Shown piece after piece: positions 17,246-25,596 of a DNA stretch of 38,322 nt (positions are counted from its first letter, which is position 1; each line of letters starts with the position of its first letter). Source of the DNA: Paludibacteraceae bacterium (GTDB lineage: Bacteria; Bacteroidota; Bacteroidia; Bacteroidales; Paludibacteraceae). The position numbers were made by a program, and so were the translations under genes. The stretch spans positions 1 through 38,322 of the forward strand of contig CAJOFT010000003.1 in NCBI GenBank assembly GCA_905234025.1, written 5' to 3'. The notes beneath the pieces are model-generated. The model worked only from the letters and a program-made list of their open reading frames with translations. It did not search any database and was not told where the DNA came from.

Positions 17246-17658
17246 ATTCCGAGTAGTTTCTGCCACCATGTTTTGCGTCTTGGCTGTTCGTATGCCATGG
17301 GGACAGGTTTGTTGTAGTTGCCAGTGTGAATCATCTGGTAGATAATCCCCCAGTCTGGCAATCCGCCGAGATTGCGGTCATCAATGTACAGGTCTGCTGT
17401 CACTTTGCGGTTCGGACGATTCTCCGGCAATTCCTCCGGATAATTGGTGTTAACGGCATAAAACTCCAATCCTCGGTGACGACAGTATTCCACCGCTTCT
17501 TCCAAAAGGCTTCCTTCACGAACCGACCACAGAATGAGTTGATGATGGTCAACTTCTTGGAGACGTTTGAGCGAGTCTATGGCAAACGGAATAGGTTTGC
17601 CTATTTTCGGGTATTCGTGGGTGACGATTGTTCCGTCAAAATCAACTGCGATAATCAT
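17242..17658 (-). CDS. Small HAD-like hydrolase (BT0820-type)
   Basis: The 138-aa protein starts directly with the HAD motif I (IIAVDFDGTIV, D5 and D7). It carries a Ser in LILWSVREG and motif IV-like acidic residues in YIDDRNLGGLPDWG. It lacks a cap domain, like the small single-domain HAD proteins of Bacteroides exemplified by BT0820. A basic tail (QPRRKTWWQKLLG) extends past the core. A phosphatase role is inferred from the family; the substrate is unknown. Its stop overlaps the GNAT start and its start lies 12 bp after the membrane-protein gene, so all are probably co-transcribed. Confidence 0.85.
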   Translation of the reverse strand: MIIAVDFDGTIVTHEYPKIGKPIPFAIDSLKRLQEVDHHQLILWSVREGSLLEEAVEYCRHRGLEFYAVNTNYPEELPENRPNRKVTADLYIDDRNLGGLPDWGIIYQMIHTGNYNKPVPMAYEQPRRKTWWQKLLGI

Positions 17659-17670
17659 AGCGGTCGGGAT

Positions 17671-18126
17671 TTAATATTGTTCTTCATTTGGATGCAACTC
17701 AAAGTACATCTTCTTTTCGGTCGGTTTGGTGAAGTACCAGCCGATGGCAGAAATAGCAGCCACCCACAGCATGGACATATATGCGCCCATGAGATAATAT
17801 GCCGCAAATGCCCAAAGCATGGTGTTGCTCACCAACAGAATCCGGCACATGGCAGACTTGCGATATGCTTCCAACTGTGCTTCTTTGTCCTCTATTTGGG
17901 CAACTTTGCCGCATTTCTTTTTGTGCCACCATAATCCGCCGGGAACGGTCAGCAGCACGTCAAAGATAATGATATATTGTAGCACTTGTCCGAGTTTGGA
18001 TAGCGGGTCAATAGGCGTAACTATCTGTTTTACAACCAATAAATACGCAATTGCCGCCACGCAAACCGTCAGCGCCATAATGCCGTAATAGTACCAATTC
18101 AGGTTTTTGATAATTTTCTTCTCCAT
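17671..18126 (-). CDS. Conserved-looking small membrane protein, unknown function
   Basis: The 151-aa protein has four predicted helices (about 12-31, 46-63, 96-113 and 118-135) with a charged cytoplasmic loop between helices 2 and 3 (HKKKCGKVAQIEDKEAQLEAYR). No family motif is recognised. It lies 18 bp downstream of recR and 12 bp upstream of the HAD-like gene, in the same direction. It is likely an inner-membrane protein, and its position in the recR operon is the only clue to function. Confidence 0.75.
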   Translation of the reverse strand: MEKKIIKNLNWYYYGIMALTVCVAAIAYLLVVKQIVTPIDPLSKLGQVLQYIIIFDVLLTVPGGLWWHKKKCGKVAQIEDKEAQLEAYRKSAMCRILLVSNTMLWAFAAYYLMGAYMSMLWVAAISAIGWYFTKPTEKKMYFELHPNEEQY

Positions 18127-18144
18127 ATTATATATTATAAGGTG

Positions 18145-18765
18145 TTATCCGTTGAATGCCACGCGGTTGACGATTGAGCGTCCAAGAGTTATTTCGTCGG
18201 TATATTCCAGTTCGTTTCCGACTGCTACACCGCGTGCAATTTGGGAAACTGTCAGCGGTTCAGGTAATGCCAAAGCAGTCAGGCGGCGATAAATATAGAA
18301 GTTCGTCGTGTCGCCTTCCATGGTGGTTGGTAACGCCAAAATAACCTCTTTTATCTGCTCCGGCACAATGCGTTCCACGAGCGAATCAATCTCAATGTCT
18401 TTCGGTCCGATGCCGTCAATAGGAGAGATAATGCCACCCAAGACATGATAAACGCCGTTGTATTGTCCGGTGTTTTCAATGGACATTACATCCTGCACGT
18501 TCTCCACCACGCAAACGGTCTGATGGTCGCGGTGTCGCGAACTGCAAACCGGACAAACCTCCTCGTCCGAGATATTGTGGCAAATCCGGCAATACTTGAC
18601 TTCCTGTTTTAGCCGTGTGAGCGAACCCGCAAACGCTTCCACTTCGTTTGGTTGCTGGCGAAGCAGATGCAGCACCAACCGCAAAGCCGTTTTTCTGCCT
18701 ATTCCGGGCAGCGAAGCAACCTGATTGACGGCATTTTCAAGCAATATGGAAGGGTAATCGCCCAT
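18145..18765 (-). CDS. recR: Recombination mediator RecR
   Basis: This 206-aa protein has the RecR domain order. An N-terminal helix-hairpin-helix ([18 protein letters not shown]) is followed by a C4 zinc finger (CRIC...CPVC, about 58-75), then a Toprim domain ([28 protein letters not shown]) and the C-terminal [13 protein letters not shown]alker-like segment. RecR works with RecO/RecF to load RecA onto SSB-coated gapped DNA. The ATG at 18765 was chosen over an upstream in-frame TTG that lies inside the tRNA-Glu terminator. No promoter is seen between that hairpin and the start, so expression may depend on read-through from the tRNA-Glu promoter. Confidence 0.97.
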   Translation of the reverse strand: MGDYPSILLENAVNQVASLPGIGRKTALRLVLHLLRQQPNEVEAFAGSLTRLKQEVKYCRICHNISDEEVCPVCSSRHRDHQTVCVVENVQDVMSIENTGQYNGVYHVLGGIISPIDGIGPKDIEIDSLVERIVPEQIKEVILALPTTMEGDTTNFYIYRRLTALALPEPLTVSQIARGVAVGNELEYTDEITLGRSIVNRVAFNG

Positions 18766-18775
18766 GTTTTTTATC

Positions 18776-18801
18776 AAAAAAGACCGCGGTTGGCGGTCTT
18801 T
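18776..18801 (-). terminator. Hairpin terminator after tRNA-Glu
   Basis: Stem AGACCGC / GCGGTCT (18781-18787 and 18793-18799) is flanked by A and T tracts and starts right after the encoded CCA of tRNA-Glu. On the minus strand it ends in six T. It lies only 10 bp before the recR ATG. Confidence 0.75.
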
Positions 18802-18877
18802 TGGTAGTGCTACCCGGACTCGAACCGGGGTTTACGGCGTGAGAGGCCGTTGTCCTAGGCCACTAGACGATAGCACC
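18802..18877 (-). tRNA. tRNA-Glu(CTC)
   Basis: The 76-nt tRNA includes an encoded CCA. The acceptor stem is GGTGCTA / TAGCACT (G-T closing pair), the D-arm region CGTCTAGTGGCCTAGGAC is Glu-like, and the anticodon arm is ACGGC-CTCTCAC-GCCGT with anticodon CTC. The T-arm is CCCGGTTCGAGTCCGGG. It reads GAG codons; a UUC-anticodon tRNA-Glu is presumably elsewhere. Confidence 0.95.
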
Positions 18878-18901
18878 AAGGTAATTTTGTTAAAGCGGCT
18901 G

Positions 18902-18932
18902 CAAAAGTACTGCTTTTTTTTGAATTACCAAA
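18902..18932 (-). promoter_or_regulatory. Promoter of tRNA-Glu
   Basis: On the minus strand TTTG (18932-18929) and the -7 box TACTTTTG (18909-18902) are 19 bp apart, with spacer end TTCAAAAAAAAGCAG, identical to the tRNA-Ser promoter over that stretch. Confidence 0.8.
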
Positions 18933-18958
18933 ATTTTTTCGTAAAAAAGTGCATTTTT

Positions 18959-18990
18959 TTTGTAGATATTGGATTTTTTGTGTAATTTTG
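18959..18990 (+). promoter_or_regulatory. Promoter of nadE-murB-murA
   Basis: TTTG (18959-18962) and TAATTTTG (18983-18990) are 20 bp apart, 41 bp before the nadE ATG. Unlike most other promoters here it lacks the A-tract/GCAG spacer end. Confidence 0.75.
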
Positions 18991-19031
18991 TACGTTTTTT
19001 ATGAAAAGTAGAATCTAATACATTCAAATAT

Positions 19032-20954
19032 ATGAAAACGAACTTTGGATTTGTACGTGTGGCGGCTGCGGTGCCAACAATGCATGTGGCGGACTGCGCA
19101 TACAATGTCAAACAGGTCAAGGAACAGATTCTCGAAGCGATGGAAGAAGGCGTTGAGGTCATCTGTTTTCCCGAATTGACGGTTACCGGCTATACTTGTG
19201 CCGATCTCTTTTTCACGCAGCAACTGCAATACAATGCCTTGCTGGCGTTGGAGCAGATTTGCCAATTTACACGCGAGAAACCGATTATCGTACTGGTTGG
19301 CGCGCCGCTGAAGGTGGACAATAACCTTTACAACTGTGCGTTTGTGATGACGGATGGTGAAGTGGTGGGTGTCGTTCCGAAGATCAACCTGCCCAATACT
19401 GGCGAGTTCTACGAAAAACGTTGGTTCACTTCCGGTCGCGCAACCCGTGAGCACGACGGCAAGCCGCGTATTCCGACGGTTGAATTATGGGGTGGGGATG
19501 TTCCGTTCGGAACGGACTTGCTTTTCATGACCCGTGATTATAGCTTTGGCATCGAGATTTGCGAAGATCTCTGGAGTCCGCTTCCGCCGTCCACGCAATT
19601 GGCAATTCAGGGTGCAGAGATTATTTTCAATCTCTCCAGTTCCAACTGCGTGACAGGCAAACACGCTTACCGCCGCCAGATGATTACGCAGCAGTCTGCA
19701 CGTGTCCGTTGCGGCTATGTTTATACGAGTTCCGGCGTAGGCGAGTCCACGACAGACGTTGTCTTTTCCGGCTCGACATACATTGCCGAGAACGGCGACC
19801 TGCTTGAACAGGGCGAACGCTTCCAGCGCGAAAACTACATGGTAATCAGCGAGATAGACGTTGAGCGCTTACGTACAGACCGTCAACGGAACACCAACTT
19901 TACCAAAGACCAGCACGGTCACTACCGCAAAATAAACGTTGCGCCAATAGACCGCGCAAACGAATTTACGGAGTCTTTGCACCGTCATTTCTCTCCGACA
20001 CCCTTCCTGCCTGAAAAAGGCGACGAGGACAACTATTGCGGCGATGTGTTTGCCATCCAGACTTCCGCGTTGGCGCGTCGTTGGGAGCATACACATGCAG
20101 AGACAATCGTTGTGGGTGTCAGCGGCGGTTTGGATTCAACGTTGGCATTGCTTGTGGCTGTACAGACGGCTGACAAACTCGGCTATGACCGTGAGCGCGT
20201 CATTGGCGTGACAATGCCTGGCTTTGGCACTTCCGACCGCACCTACCAGAATGCGTTGGCACTTATGGAGCAGTTTGGAGTGACCATTCAGGAGATTTCC
20301 ATCCGTGAAATGGCAACGCAGCATTTGCACGACATTGACCATGACCTTGAAACGCACGATATCATCTATGAGAACGCCCAAGCCCGTATCCGGACGCTTG
20401 TGCTGATGGATCTCGCAAACAAACACAACGGACTTGTTCTTGGCACCGGTGACATGAGCGAACTGGCACTTGGTTGGTGCACATATTCCGGCGACCAGAT
20501 GTCCATGTATGGCGTCAATGCGGGCATTCCAAAGACTTTGGTGCGTTTCATGGTGCGTTACGGCGCAGAGAATTTCTTTGACGAAGCCACGCGCCGCGTC
20601 TTGTTGGATGTGGTGGACACGCCTGTTTCGCCGGAACTGCTGCCAACTACTGAAACCGGCGAAATCGCCCAGAAGACCGAGGACAAGATTGGTCCGTATG
20701 ATTTGCATGATTTCTTCATGTATTACTATTTGCGTTATGGTTTCACGCGCGAGAAGATTGCGTACATGGCGTTGCAGGCGTTTGAGGACAAATACTCCGA
20801 AGACGAGATTGTCAAGTGGCTCAATGTCTTTATGCACCGCTTCTTTGTGCAGCAGTTCAAGCGCTCTTGTATGCCTGACGGTCCGAAAGTGGTGCCTGTC
20901 AGTCTTTCACCGCGCGGTGACCTTAGAATGCCTTCAGACGTATGCGAAATTTAG
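19032..20954 (+). CDS. nadE: Glutamine-dependent NAD+ synthetase
   Basis: The 640-aa protein has an N-terminal nitrilase-type glutaminase domain (about 1-290). Its triad is visible as Glu in CFPELTVTGY, Lys in VVPKINLPN and nucleophile C177 in GIEICEDLW. The C-terminal ATP-pyrophosphatase domain starts with the P-loop GVSGGLDST (S364). It converts deamido-NAD+, ATP and glutamine to NAD+, with ammonia channelled between the domains. Its length matches the long glutamine-dependent form. It is the first gene after the 18959-18990 promoter and overlaps the murB start by 13 bp. Confidence 0.97.
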   Translation: MKTNFGFVRVAAAVPTMHVADCAYNVKQVKEQILEAMEEGVEVICFPELTVTGYTCADLFFTQQLQYNALLALEQICQFTREKPIIVLVGAPLKVDNNLYNCAFVMTDGEVVGVVPKINLPNTGEFYEKRWFTSGRATREHDGKPRIPTVELWGGDVPFGTDLLFMTRDYSFGIEICEDLWSPLPPSTQLAIQGAEIIFNLSSSNCVTGKHAYRRQMITQQSARVRCGYVYTSSGVGESTTDVVFSGSTYIAENGDLLEQGERFQRENYMVISEIDVERLRTDRQRNTNFTKDQHGHYRKINVAPIDRANEFTESLHRHFSPTPFLPEKGDEDNYCGDVFAIQTSALARRWEHTHAETIVVGVSGGLDSTLALLVAVQTADKLGYDRERVIGVTMPGFGTSDRTYQNALALMEQFGVTIQEISIREMATQHLHDIDHDLETHDIIYENAQARIRTLVLMDLANKHNGLVLGTGDMSELALGWCTYSGDQMSMYGVNAGIPKTLVRFMVRYGAENFFDEATRRVLLDVVDTPVSPELLPTTETGEIAQKTEDKIGPYDLHDFFMYYYLRYGFTREKIAYMALQAFEDKYSEDEIVKWLNVFMHRFFVQQFKRSCMPDGPKVVPVSLSPRGDLRMPSDVCEI

Positions 20955-21874
20955 AAAACATATCGCTTTTGCCGTACAACACGTTCGGCATAGATGTCAA
21001 GGCGCGGCTGTTGGTGGAATACGACAGCCTTGACGAACTGCGTGAAGTTCTCAAAGCACATCGTGGCGAGCGGATTCTTCACATAGGACAGGGCTCTAAC
21101 TTGCTGTTTACCAAAGACTTTGACGGCGTGTTGCTTCATTCCCGCATGGCGCGTGCCAAGTTCCTGGACGATGAAACGGTTGAGGCGCAGAACGGCTTGC
21201 GTTTGGATGATTTGATTGCCCAACTGACCGACATGGGCTATTGCGGACTGGAGAAACTCAGCCTTATTCCCGGCGAAGTCGGTGCGTCAGCCGTGCAGAA
21301 TGTCGGTGCATACGGCTGCGAGGCAAAGGACGTCATTCTTTCCGTCAAAGTCCTTGATACAGAGACACTTGCCGAACGCGTTATGACGAACGCTGAATGT
21401 CGTTTTGGCTATCGCGACAGTATCTTCAAGCACGAATACAAAGGCAAATACATTGTCACGTCCGTGGTTTATCACGTGGAGAAAGGCGATGCCCGAGCCA
21501 AGCGCGAAGAGATTATTCAGACGCGTCTTGCCAAACTGCCGGAAGTGGGCAAGGTCGGCAGTGCAGGTTCATTCTTTATGAATCCGTTTGTGCCGGAAGA
21601 ACAGGCGCAGGCGTTGCTCAAACTGTTCCCGATGATGCCGCATTTCGAGAGTCCGCAAGGCGTGAAAATCCCTGCTGCGTGGCTTATTGAGCAGTGCGGC
21701 TGGAAAGGCAAGTCACTTGGCGGTGCACAGGTTTGGCACAACCAGCCGCTGGTCATTGTCAATGCTGAAGGCAAAGCGACTCCGGATGACATCATCAACC
21801 TCGCCCAACAAGTCTCTGACTCCGTTTTTGACAAATTCAACATCCGCATCAATCCGGAGGTGAACTATATATAA
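20942..21874 (+). CDS. murB: UDP-N-acetylenolpyruvoylglucosamine reductase
   Basis: The 310-aa protein has MurB landmarks: NTFGIDVKA at the N-terminus, IGQGSNLLF for FAD pyrophosphate binding, LIPGEVGASAVQNVGAYG, the GYRDSIFK Tyr/Arg segment, the proton-donor Ser in AGSFFMNP, and a C-terminal MurB domain with INPEVNYI. It reduces the enolpyruvyl group made by MurA to give UDP-MurNAc, using NADPH. The start overlaps nadE by 13 bp and murA follows after 27 bp, so successive steps of peptidoglycan precursor synthesis are paired in one operon. Confidence 0.96.
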   Translation: MRNLENISLLPYNTFGIDVKARLLVEYDSLDELREVLKAHRGERILHIGQGSNLLFTKDFDGVLLHSRMARAKFLDDETVEAQNGLRLDDLIAQLTDMGYCGLEKLSLIPGEVGASAVQNVGAYGCEAKDVILSVKVLDTETLAERVMTNAECRFGYRDSIFKHEYKGKYIVTSVVYHVEKGDARAKREEIIQTRLAKLPEVGKVGSAGSFFMNPFVPEEQAQALLKLFPMMPHFESPQGVKIPAAWLIEQCGWKGKSLGGAQVWHNQPLVIVNAEGKATPDDIINLAQQVSDSVFDKFNIRINPEVNYI

Positions 21875-21901
21875 ATCGTAAATCGCTAAATCGTAAATAT
21901 C
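21875..21901. repeat. AAATCGTAAATCG word repeat between murB and murA
   Basis: AAATCGT, AAATCGCT and AAATCGTAAAT follow each other. They are the reverse complement of the GATTTACGATTT words at 7022-7090, 15 kb away. Confidence 0.7.
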
Positions 21902-23212
21902 ATGGCAAGTTTTGTAGTAGAAGGCGGTCACAAACTGCATGGCGAAATCACTCCTTGCGGCGCAAAGAACGAAGCGCTGCAAGTGTTGTGTGCGGTTGTT
22001 CTGACCCGCGAAGAGGTTATTATCCGCAATTTACCCGACATTCTCGACGTAAACAACCTCATTGACCTGCTTGAGAAGATCGGCGTAAAAGTCACGCGTC
22101 TCGCCAAAGGAACGGTCAAATTCTGTGCCGCCAATTTGGATCACGGTTATCTCAACAGCCTAGATTTCCTCAAACGTTGCAACAAACTGCGCGGCTCAGT
22201 CATGCTCATTGGACCGCTTCTGGCGCGTCTGGGGGAAGTGACGTATGCCAAGCCCGGCGGAGACAAGATTGGTCGCCGTCGTCTGGACACGCATTTCCAG
22301 GGCATGTACAATCTTGGCGCGCGGTTTGAATACAAGCCGGACATCCTTGCTTACACGTTTACAACGCCAAACGGCTTGAACGGCTCATACATGCTTTTGG
22401 ACGAAGCCTCTGTCACAGGAACTGCCAATATTGTCATGGCGGCTGTTACGGCACAAGGCACGACAACGATTTACAACGCTGCCTGTGAACCTTATCTCCA
22501 GCAGCTCTGCAAGATGCTGAACCGCATGGGCGCCAGAATCACCGGAGTAGGGTCGAATCTTTTGACCATCGAAGGTGTGAAGGAACTGCATGGCACCGAG
22601 CACACGTTGCTGCCGGACATGATTGAAGTCGGCTCGTTCATTGGCATGGCAGCGATTACCGGTTCCGAACTGACTATCAAAAACGTCTCCTGCAAAGACT
22701 TGGGCATTATTCCTGAAGCTTTCCGCAGGCTTGGAATCACGGTGGAAGAGCGCGGCGATGACCTTTATATCCCTGCGCAGGAGCATTATCAGATTGATTC
22801 TTTCTTGGACGGCTCCATTCTCACTGTGGCAGATGCCCCGTGGCCGGGTCTGACGCCTGACTTGCTGTCTGTCATCTTGGTGGTGGCTACGCAGGCACGA
22901 GGTTCAGTGCTGATACACCAGAAGATGTTCGAATCGCGTCTCTTCTTTGTTGATAAACTGATTGACATGGGCGCACAGATTATTTTGTGTGACCCGCACA
23001 GAGCGGTTGTAATCGGTCACGATCACCAGCGTCAGCTGAAGAAGAACAACATGACAAGTCCGGACATCCGTGCAGGTATAGCAATGCTGATCGCCGCAAT
23101 GAGTGCTGACGGAAGGTCACGCATTGACCACATCGACCAGATTGACCGCGGCTACGAGAACATTGAAGGTCGTCTCAATGCCATTGGCGCACACATTATC
23201 CGCGAGGAATAA
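21902..23212 (+). CDS. murA: UDP-N-acetylglucosamine 1-carboxyvinyltransferase
   Basis: The 436-aa EPSP-synthase-fold enzyme transfers enolpyruvate from PEP to UDP-GlcNAc, the first committed step of peptidoglycan synthesis. K22 in GAKNE and the LLDEASVTGTAN and DGSILTVADAPWPGLTPDL segments are visible. The active-site loop reads AKPGGDKIGRRRLDTH: D121 occupies the position of the Cys that fosfomycin alkylates in E. coli MurA (PGGCTIG). The Asp form is known in naturally fosfomycin-resistant bacteria and, from memory, is usual in Bacteroidota. It is last in the nadE-murB-murA operon, with a hairpin 28 bp after the stop. Confidence 0.97.
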   Translation: MASFVVEGGHKLHGEITPCGAKNEALQVLCAVVLTREEVIIRNLPDILDVNNLIDLLEKIGVKVTRLAKGTVKFCAANLDHGYLNSLDFLKRCNKLRGSVMLIGPLLARLGEVTYAKPGGDKIGRRRLDTHFQGMYNLGARFEYKPDILAYTFTTPNGLNGSYMLLDEASVTGTANIVMAAVTAQGTTTIYNAACEPYLQQLCKMLNRMGARITGVGSNLLTIEGVKELHGTEHTLLPDMIEVGSFIGMAAITGSELTIKNVSCKDLGIIPEAFRRLGITVEERGDDLYIPAQEHYQIDSFLDGSILTVADAPWPGLTPDLLSVILVVATQARGSVLIHQKMFESRLFFVDKLIDMGAQIILCDPHRAVVIGHDHQRQLKKNNMTSPDIRAGIAMLIAAMSADGRSRIDHIDQIDRGYENIEGRLNAIGAHIIREE

Positions 23213-23240
23213 GAGTGCCACACATACATCACACAAACAA

Positions 23241-23267
23241 AGAAACGCGCCGGACAGACGCGTTTCT
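23241..23267. terminator. Hairpin terminator between murA and the DUF4465 gene
   Basis: Stem AGAAACGCG / CGCGTTTCT (9 bp) with a 9-nt loop lies between convergent genes and can serve both. The same 9-bp stem recurs at 25598-25623. Confidence 0.75.
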
Positions 23268-23286
23268 TCATGTATGTACGATGCCG

Positions 23287-24171
23287 TTATTTAACCACAG
23301 CGCCGTTGATGTTGTACATCACACCGTTGCGGAGAATGTAGATTTGACCATTGCGGAAAATCTTCTGCGCGGGAGTAACAACCTCAACGCCTTCAACACC
23401 GGTAGCAACGGTAAATTCTCTCATTTCCGGAACTACATAGTCGAGGGGTTTGGTCGCGCCGAAGTTATCCATGGCGAAATAAGCCGGAGTGTTCAAATAA
23501 TCCTGGCCGTAATAAGTGGAGATATCCGAGCCCCACATAGTCATAATCAGACCATTGATTTCGCCGAGAGAAGCCAACTCAACATAGGTCCATTTGTCAA
23601 TCAGTTTGCCATCTTTAGCGAGATAAACCCTAACGGTGTCAACAACCTCTTTGTCATTCAAACCAATGCAGTAGAGCACCAAATAATCCGTCTGTTTGAA
23701 CTGATGAGCAGGAGAGTAGTTGTTGGTGGTGATACCGCCGATGGTGTAGGGAGTGTTGTTCACAAAGAATCCCTGTACGGTTTGCTTGCTGAACTTAATG
23801 GTGTCCGGGCTGTACGAATCTACGTACTTCACAGCGAAGTTGCTGCTGCCATTGTAACCACCTCCGGAGGCGGAACGATAAGGGGCGTCATAGCCCATAG
23901 CTGTAGCAGTAGTGGATACCTCATTCGTTACGGTAAATGCAGCGTAATAATCTCCGTAGCCGCTATTACCGCCGTAGTACGTCTGGAAGTTAAAATCGCC
24001 GCTCTTCCAGTTGTTCCAGCCGATTACCGGTGTGTTTGCGCCTTGCCAGCAAGTGTCAGCGTGAGCCACATTGATGCCACCGGCTTCGTTTTCAAAAGTT
24101 GCTACGTTTACAGCAGCCATCAAACTTGTGGCTGCAAAGGTCATCAGACCAACAAAGAAAAATTTCTTCAT
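23287..24171 (-). CDS. DUF4465 secreted protein (BtuH-like candidate B12 binder)
   Basis: The 294-aa protein has a type I-like signal peptide (about 1-19) and then a DUF4465 domain (about 22-240). Domain landmarks are VATFENE, WKSGDFNFQTYY, DYYAAFTVTNE, a GGGYNGSSNFAVKY stretch, VQGFFVNNTPY, TDYLVLYCIG, and PAYFAMDNFGA. DUF4465 is the family to which BtuH B12-binding surface proteins were assigned, as I recall the literature. It is the second gene behind a cobalamin riboswitch (25330-25503), which supports a role in corrinoid capture. Unlike BtuH it has no lipobox; it ends in a sorting-like tail (NGQIYILRNGVMYNINGAVV). Aromatic-rich loops could face ligand. Confidence 0.85.
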   Translation of the reverse strand: MKKFFFVGLMTFAATSLMAAVNVATFENEAGGINVAHADTCWQGANTPVIGWNNWKSGDFNFQTYYGGNSGYGDYYAAFTVTNEVSTTATAMGYDAPYRSASGGGYNGSSNFAVKYVDSYSPDTIKFSKQTVQGFFVNNTPYTIGGITTNNYSPAHQFKQTDYLVLYCIGLNDKEVVDTVRVYLAKDGKLIDKWTYVELASLGEINGLIMTMWGSDISTYYGQDYLNTPAYFAMDNFGATKPLDYVVPEMREFTVATGVEGVEVVTPAQKIFRNGQIYILRNGVMYNINGAVVK

Positions 24172-24183
24172 AAATACATGAAT

Positions 24184-25239
24184 TTAATGGTTAATACTAT
24201 TGATTATTGTACCTGTTACGGTATATTGTTTATGGTCGCGGAATATGTACAGTTGCCCGTTGACAAGCCGTTTGGCGGGCAGAGTAGGGGAACAAACTCC
24301 CTCAATGCTTTCCGGAGCAACAGCATCCGGATGCAGGTCTTCGGCGCCTGAAATCTCGGTGGATGTTTCGCCAAGCCAGCCGCATTGCTGGTTGACGCCG
24401 GTCATCACTTTGACGAAATGAACGCCTTCCAGATGTGCCGGATTACCTTGCTCATCAACTGCCCAGTCAAGGTCAATCGCGGCATCTTCCGACGTGTTCG
24501 GCAGGTTATCCGCATAGCCGTACCCAAAGGCAGGCAGAAGAAACTTGGTCACCTCATTCTCCACATAGGACGTGGCATTGTTCGGCAGCAAACTGCCGGT
24601 AAATGTCAGTTCTTCCGTTTCTACCCAGCGCGGAAAATAGGACTGCTTGTGATAGACGTTTTGGGCGATATAGCCTGTTTTGCCTTCTTGGTCGCGCCAA
24701 AGAATATACTCGGCATCAGTGATATAGGGATTGCCTTCTTCCGGCTTGGCTTCGTGACCTTCTTCCGGAAGATAGTATGTCAATTGATAATCAAGCGTCG
24801 CCGACTCATATTCGCTGCCGGCTATTTCGTACCACGGATCATCGGGTTTGCCGTTGTCATTGGCATCGTAACTGACATACACTATTCCGGGTTCGGCGTT
24901 GTTCTCAAAGGCATTGCCCCAAATCAGCAGGTCGCGTTGGTCAGGCATATTGAGCACCATATGGTCAAAGCCGAAAACGATAAATCCCCCCCAGCCACCT
25001 AAACATACCAAACCTTTGGCGTCTCCGGCAATGGCGTCTTCCGCCTTTTGACGCATGTCTTCCTCTGTATCATCTTCTTTGTATGCAGGCAGCACATTCA
25101 CAAACTGACCCGGAGCGGGAGCAAATTCATACACCTTATATATATAAGGCGAATTTGCGTGGCACACAGAATCGGGATAAACGAGAAACAACAAACAAAA
25201 AACAAAAACCGAAAGAAAAGAGGCGTTGACGCTTCTCAT
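24184..25239 (-). CDS. PKD-type cell-surface protein of the cobalamin locus
   Basis: From the ATG at 25239 (MRSVNASFLSVFVFCLLF) the product is 351 aa with a signal peptide; ATGs at 25263 and 25293 are alternatives. The sequence PAPGQFVNVLPAYKE, then GLVCLGGWGGFIVFGFDH, LIWGNAFENNAEPGIVYVSYDANDNGKPDDPWYEIAGSEY is, from memory, the pattern of the uncharacterised PKD or cell-surface protein found beside BtuB in Bacteroides B12 loci. The acidic DANDNGKPDD segment could bind calcium. It ends in a tail (KRLVNGQLYIFRDHKQYTV) like that of the DUF4465 protein. It lies directly behind a cobalamin riboswitch and 12 bp ahead of the DUF4465 gene. Confidence 0.8.
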   Translation of the reverse strand: MRSVNASFLSVFVFCLLFLVYPDSVCHANSPYIYKVYEFAPAPGQFVNVLPAYKEDDTEEDMRQKAEDAIAGDAKGLVCLGGWGGFIVFGFDHMVLNMPDQRDLLIWGNAFENNAEPGIVYVSYDANDNGKPDDPWYEIAGSEYESATLDYQLTYYLPEEGHEAKPEEGNPYITDAEYILWRDQEGKTGYIAQNVYHKQSYFPRWVETEELTFTGSLLPNNATSYVENEVTKFLLPAFGYGYADNLPNTSEDAAIDLDWAVDEQGNPAHLEGVHFVKVMTGVNQQCGWLGETSTEISGAEDLHPDAVAPESIEGVCSPTLPAKRLVNGQLYIFRDHKQYTVTGTIINSINH

Positions 25240-25301
25240 TATAGCCCGATTTCCGTGCCGCATAGATGATATGTTTTGAATAGTTTTACCCATAGCCTTT
25301 G

Positions 25302-25321
25302 CCTTGATATCCGCGTCAAGG
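25302..25321 (-). promoter_or_regulatory. Small hairpin between riboswitch 1 and its gene
   Basis: CCTTGA / TCAAGG (6 bp, 8-nt loop) sits just 3' of the cobalamin riboswitch and ahead of the candidate start codons. It could be part of the expression platform. No T-tract follows, so translational control is more likely than termination. Confidence 0.35.
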
Positions 25322-25329
25322 AGAGTGGC

Positions 25330-25503
25330 GTTATCCGTTGGGCAGGTCTTCCGGCTTGTCTCCCTCACTCCTGTCTTCCCGTCGTTAAACAGTGACAATC
25401 AGAATCGGAGTTCGGTTGTGAGACTTACGGCTGCGGGACAGCGGCTGATTTGCACAGCCTTCCCTTTTAATCGCTGATACTGAAAGCATAAGCGAACCAC
25501 AAC
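25330..25503 (-). promoter_or_regulatory. Cobalamin riboswitch 1
   Basis: Minus-strand RNA shows AAAAGGGAAGGCTGTGCAAA, then CCGCTGTCCCGCAGCCGTAA, a variant B12 box (TGTCACTG), and the 3' segment GACAAGCCGGAAGACCTGCC. Order and wording match adenosylcobalamin-type riboswitches of Bacteroidota. Binding is expected to repress the downstream pair (PKD-type protein and DUF4465 protein) when B12 is plentiful. Boundaries are approximate. Confidence 0.93.
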
Positions 25504-25524
25504 ATGCATTACTCAAATGCGGCG

Positions 25525-25556
25525 CAAAGGTACGGCTTTTTATTTATACGTGCAAA
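25525..25556 (-). promoter_or_regulatory. Promoter of riboswitch-1 operon
   Basis: On the minus strand TTTG (25556-25553) and TACCTTTG (25532-25525) are separated by 20 bp, with spacer end AAAAAGCCG. It lies about 22 bp before the riboswitch. Confidence 0.75.
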
Positions 25557-25596
25557 TTTTTTTGTAAAAAAAAAGAGATTTTATAGGATTATGACA

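Noticed and set aside
20136..20837. 233-codon minus-strand frame opposite nadE
   Set aside because: It is a shadow of the NAD synthetase domain; no motif or independent signals.
23215..24351. 378-codon plus-strand open frame opposite the DUF4465 gene
   Set aside because: It is antisense to a gene with recognisable domain, signal peptide and riboswitch-linked operon; its translation matches no known family and it runs through a terminator.
25240..25398. N-terminal extension of the PKD-type protein up to an ATG at 25398
   Set aside because: The extra codons lie within the cobalamin riboswitch and would place the signal peptide more than 50 residues inside the protein.
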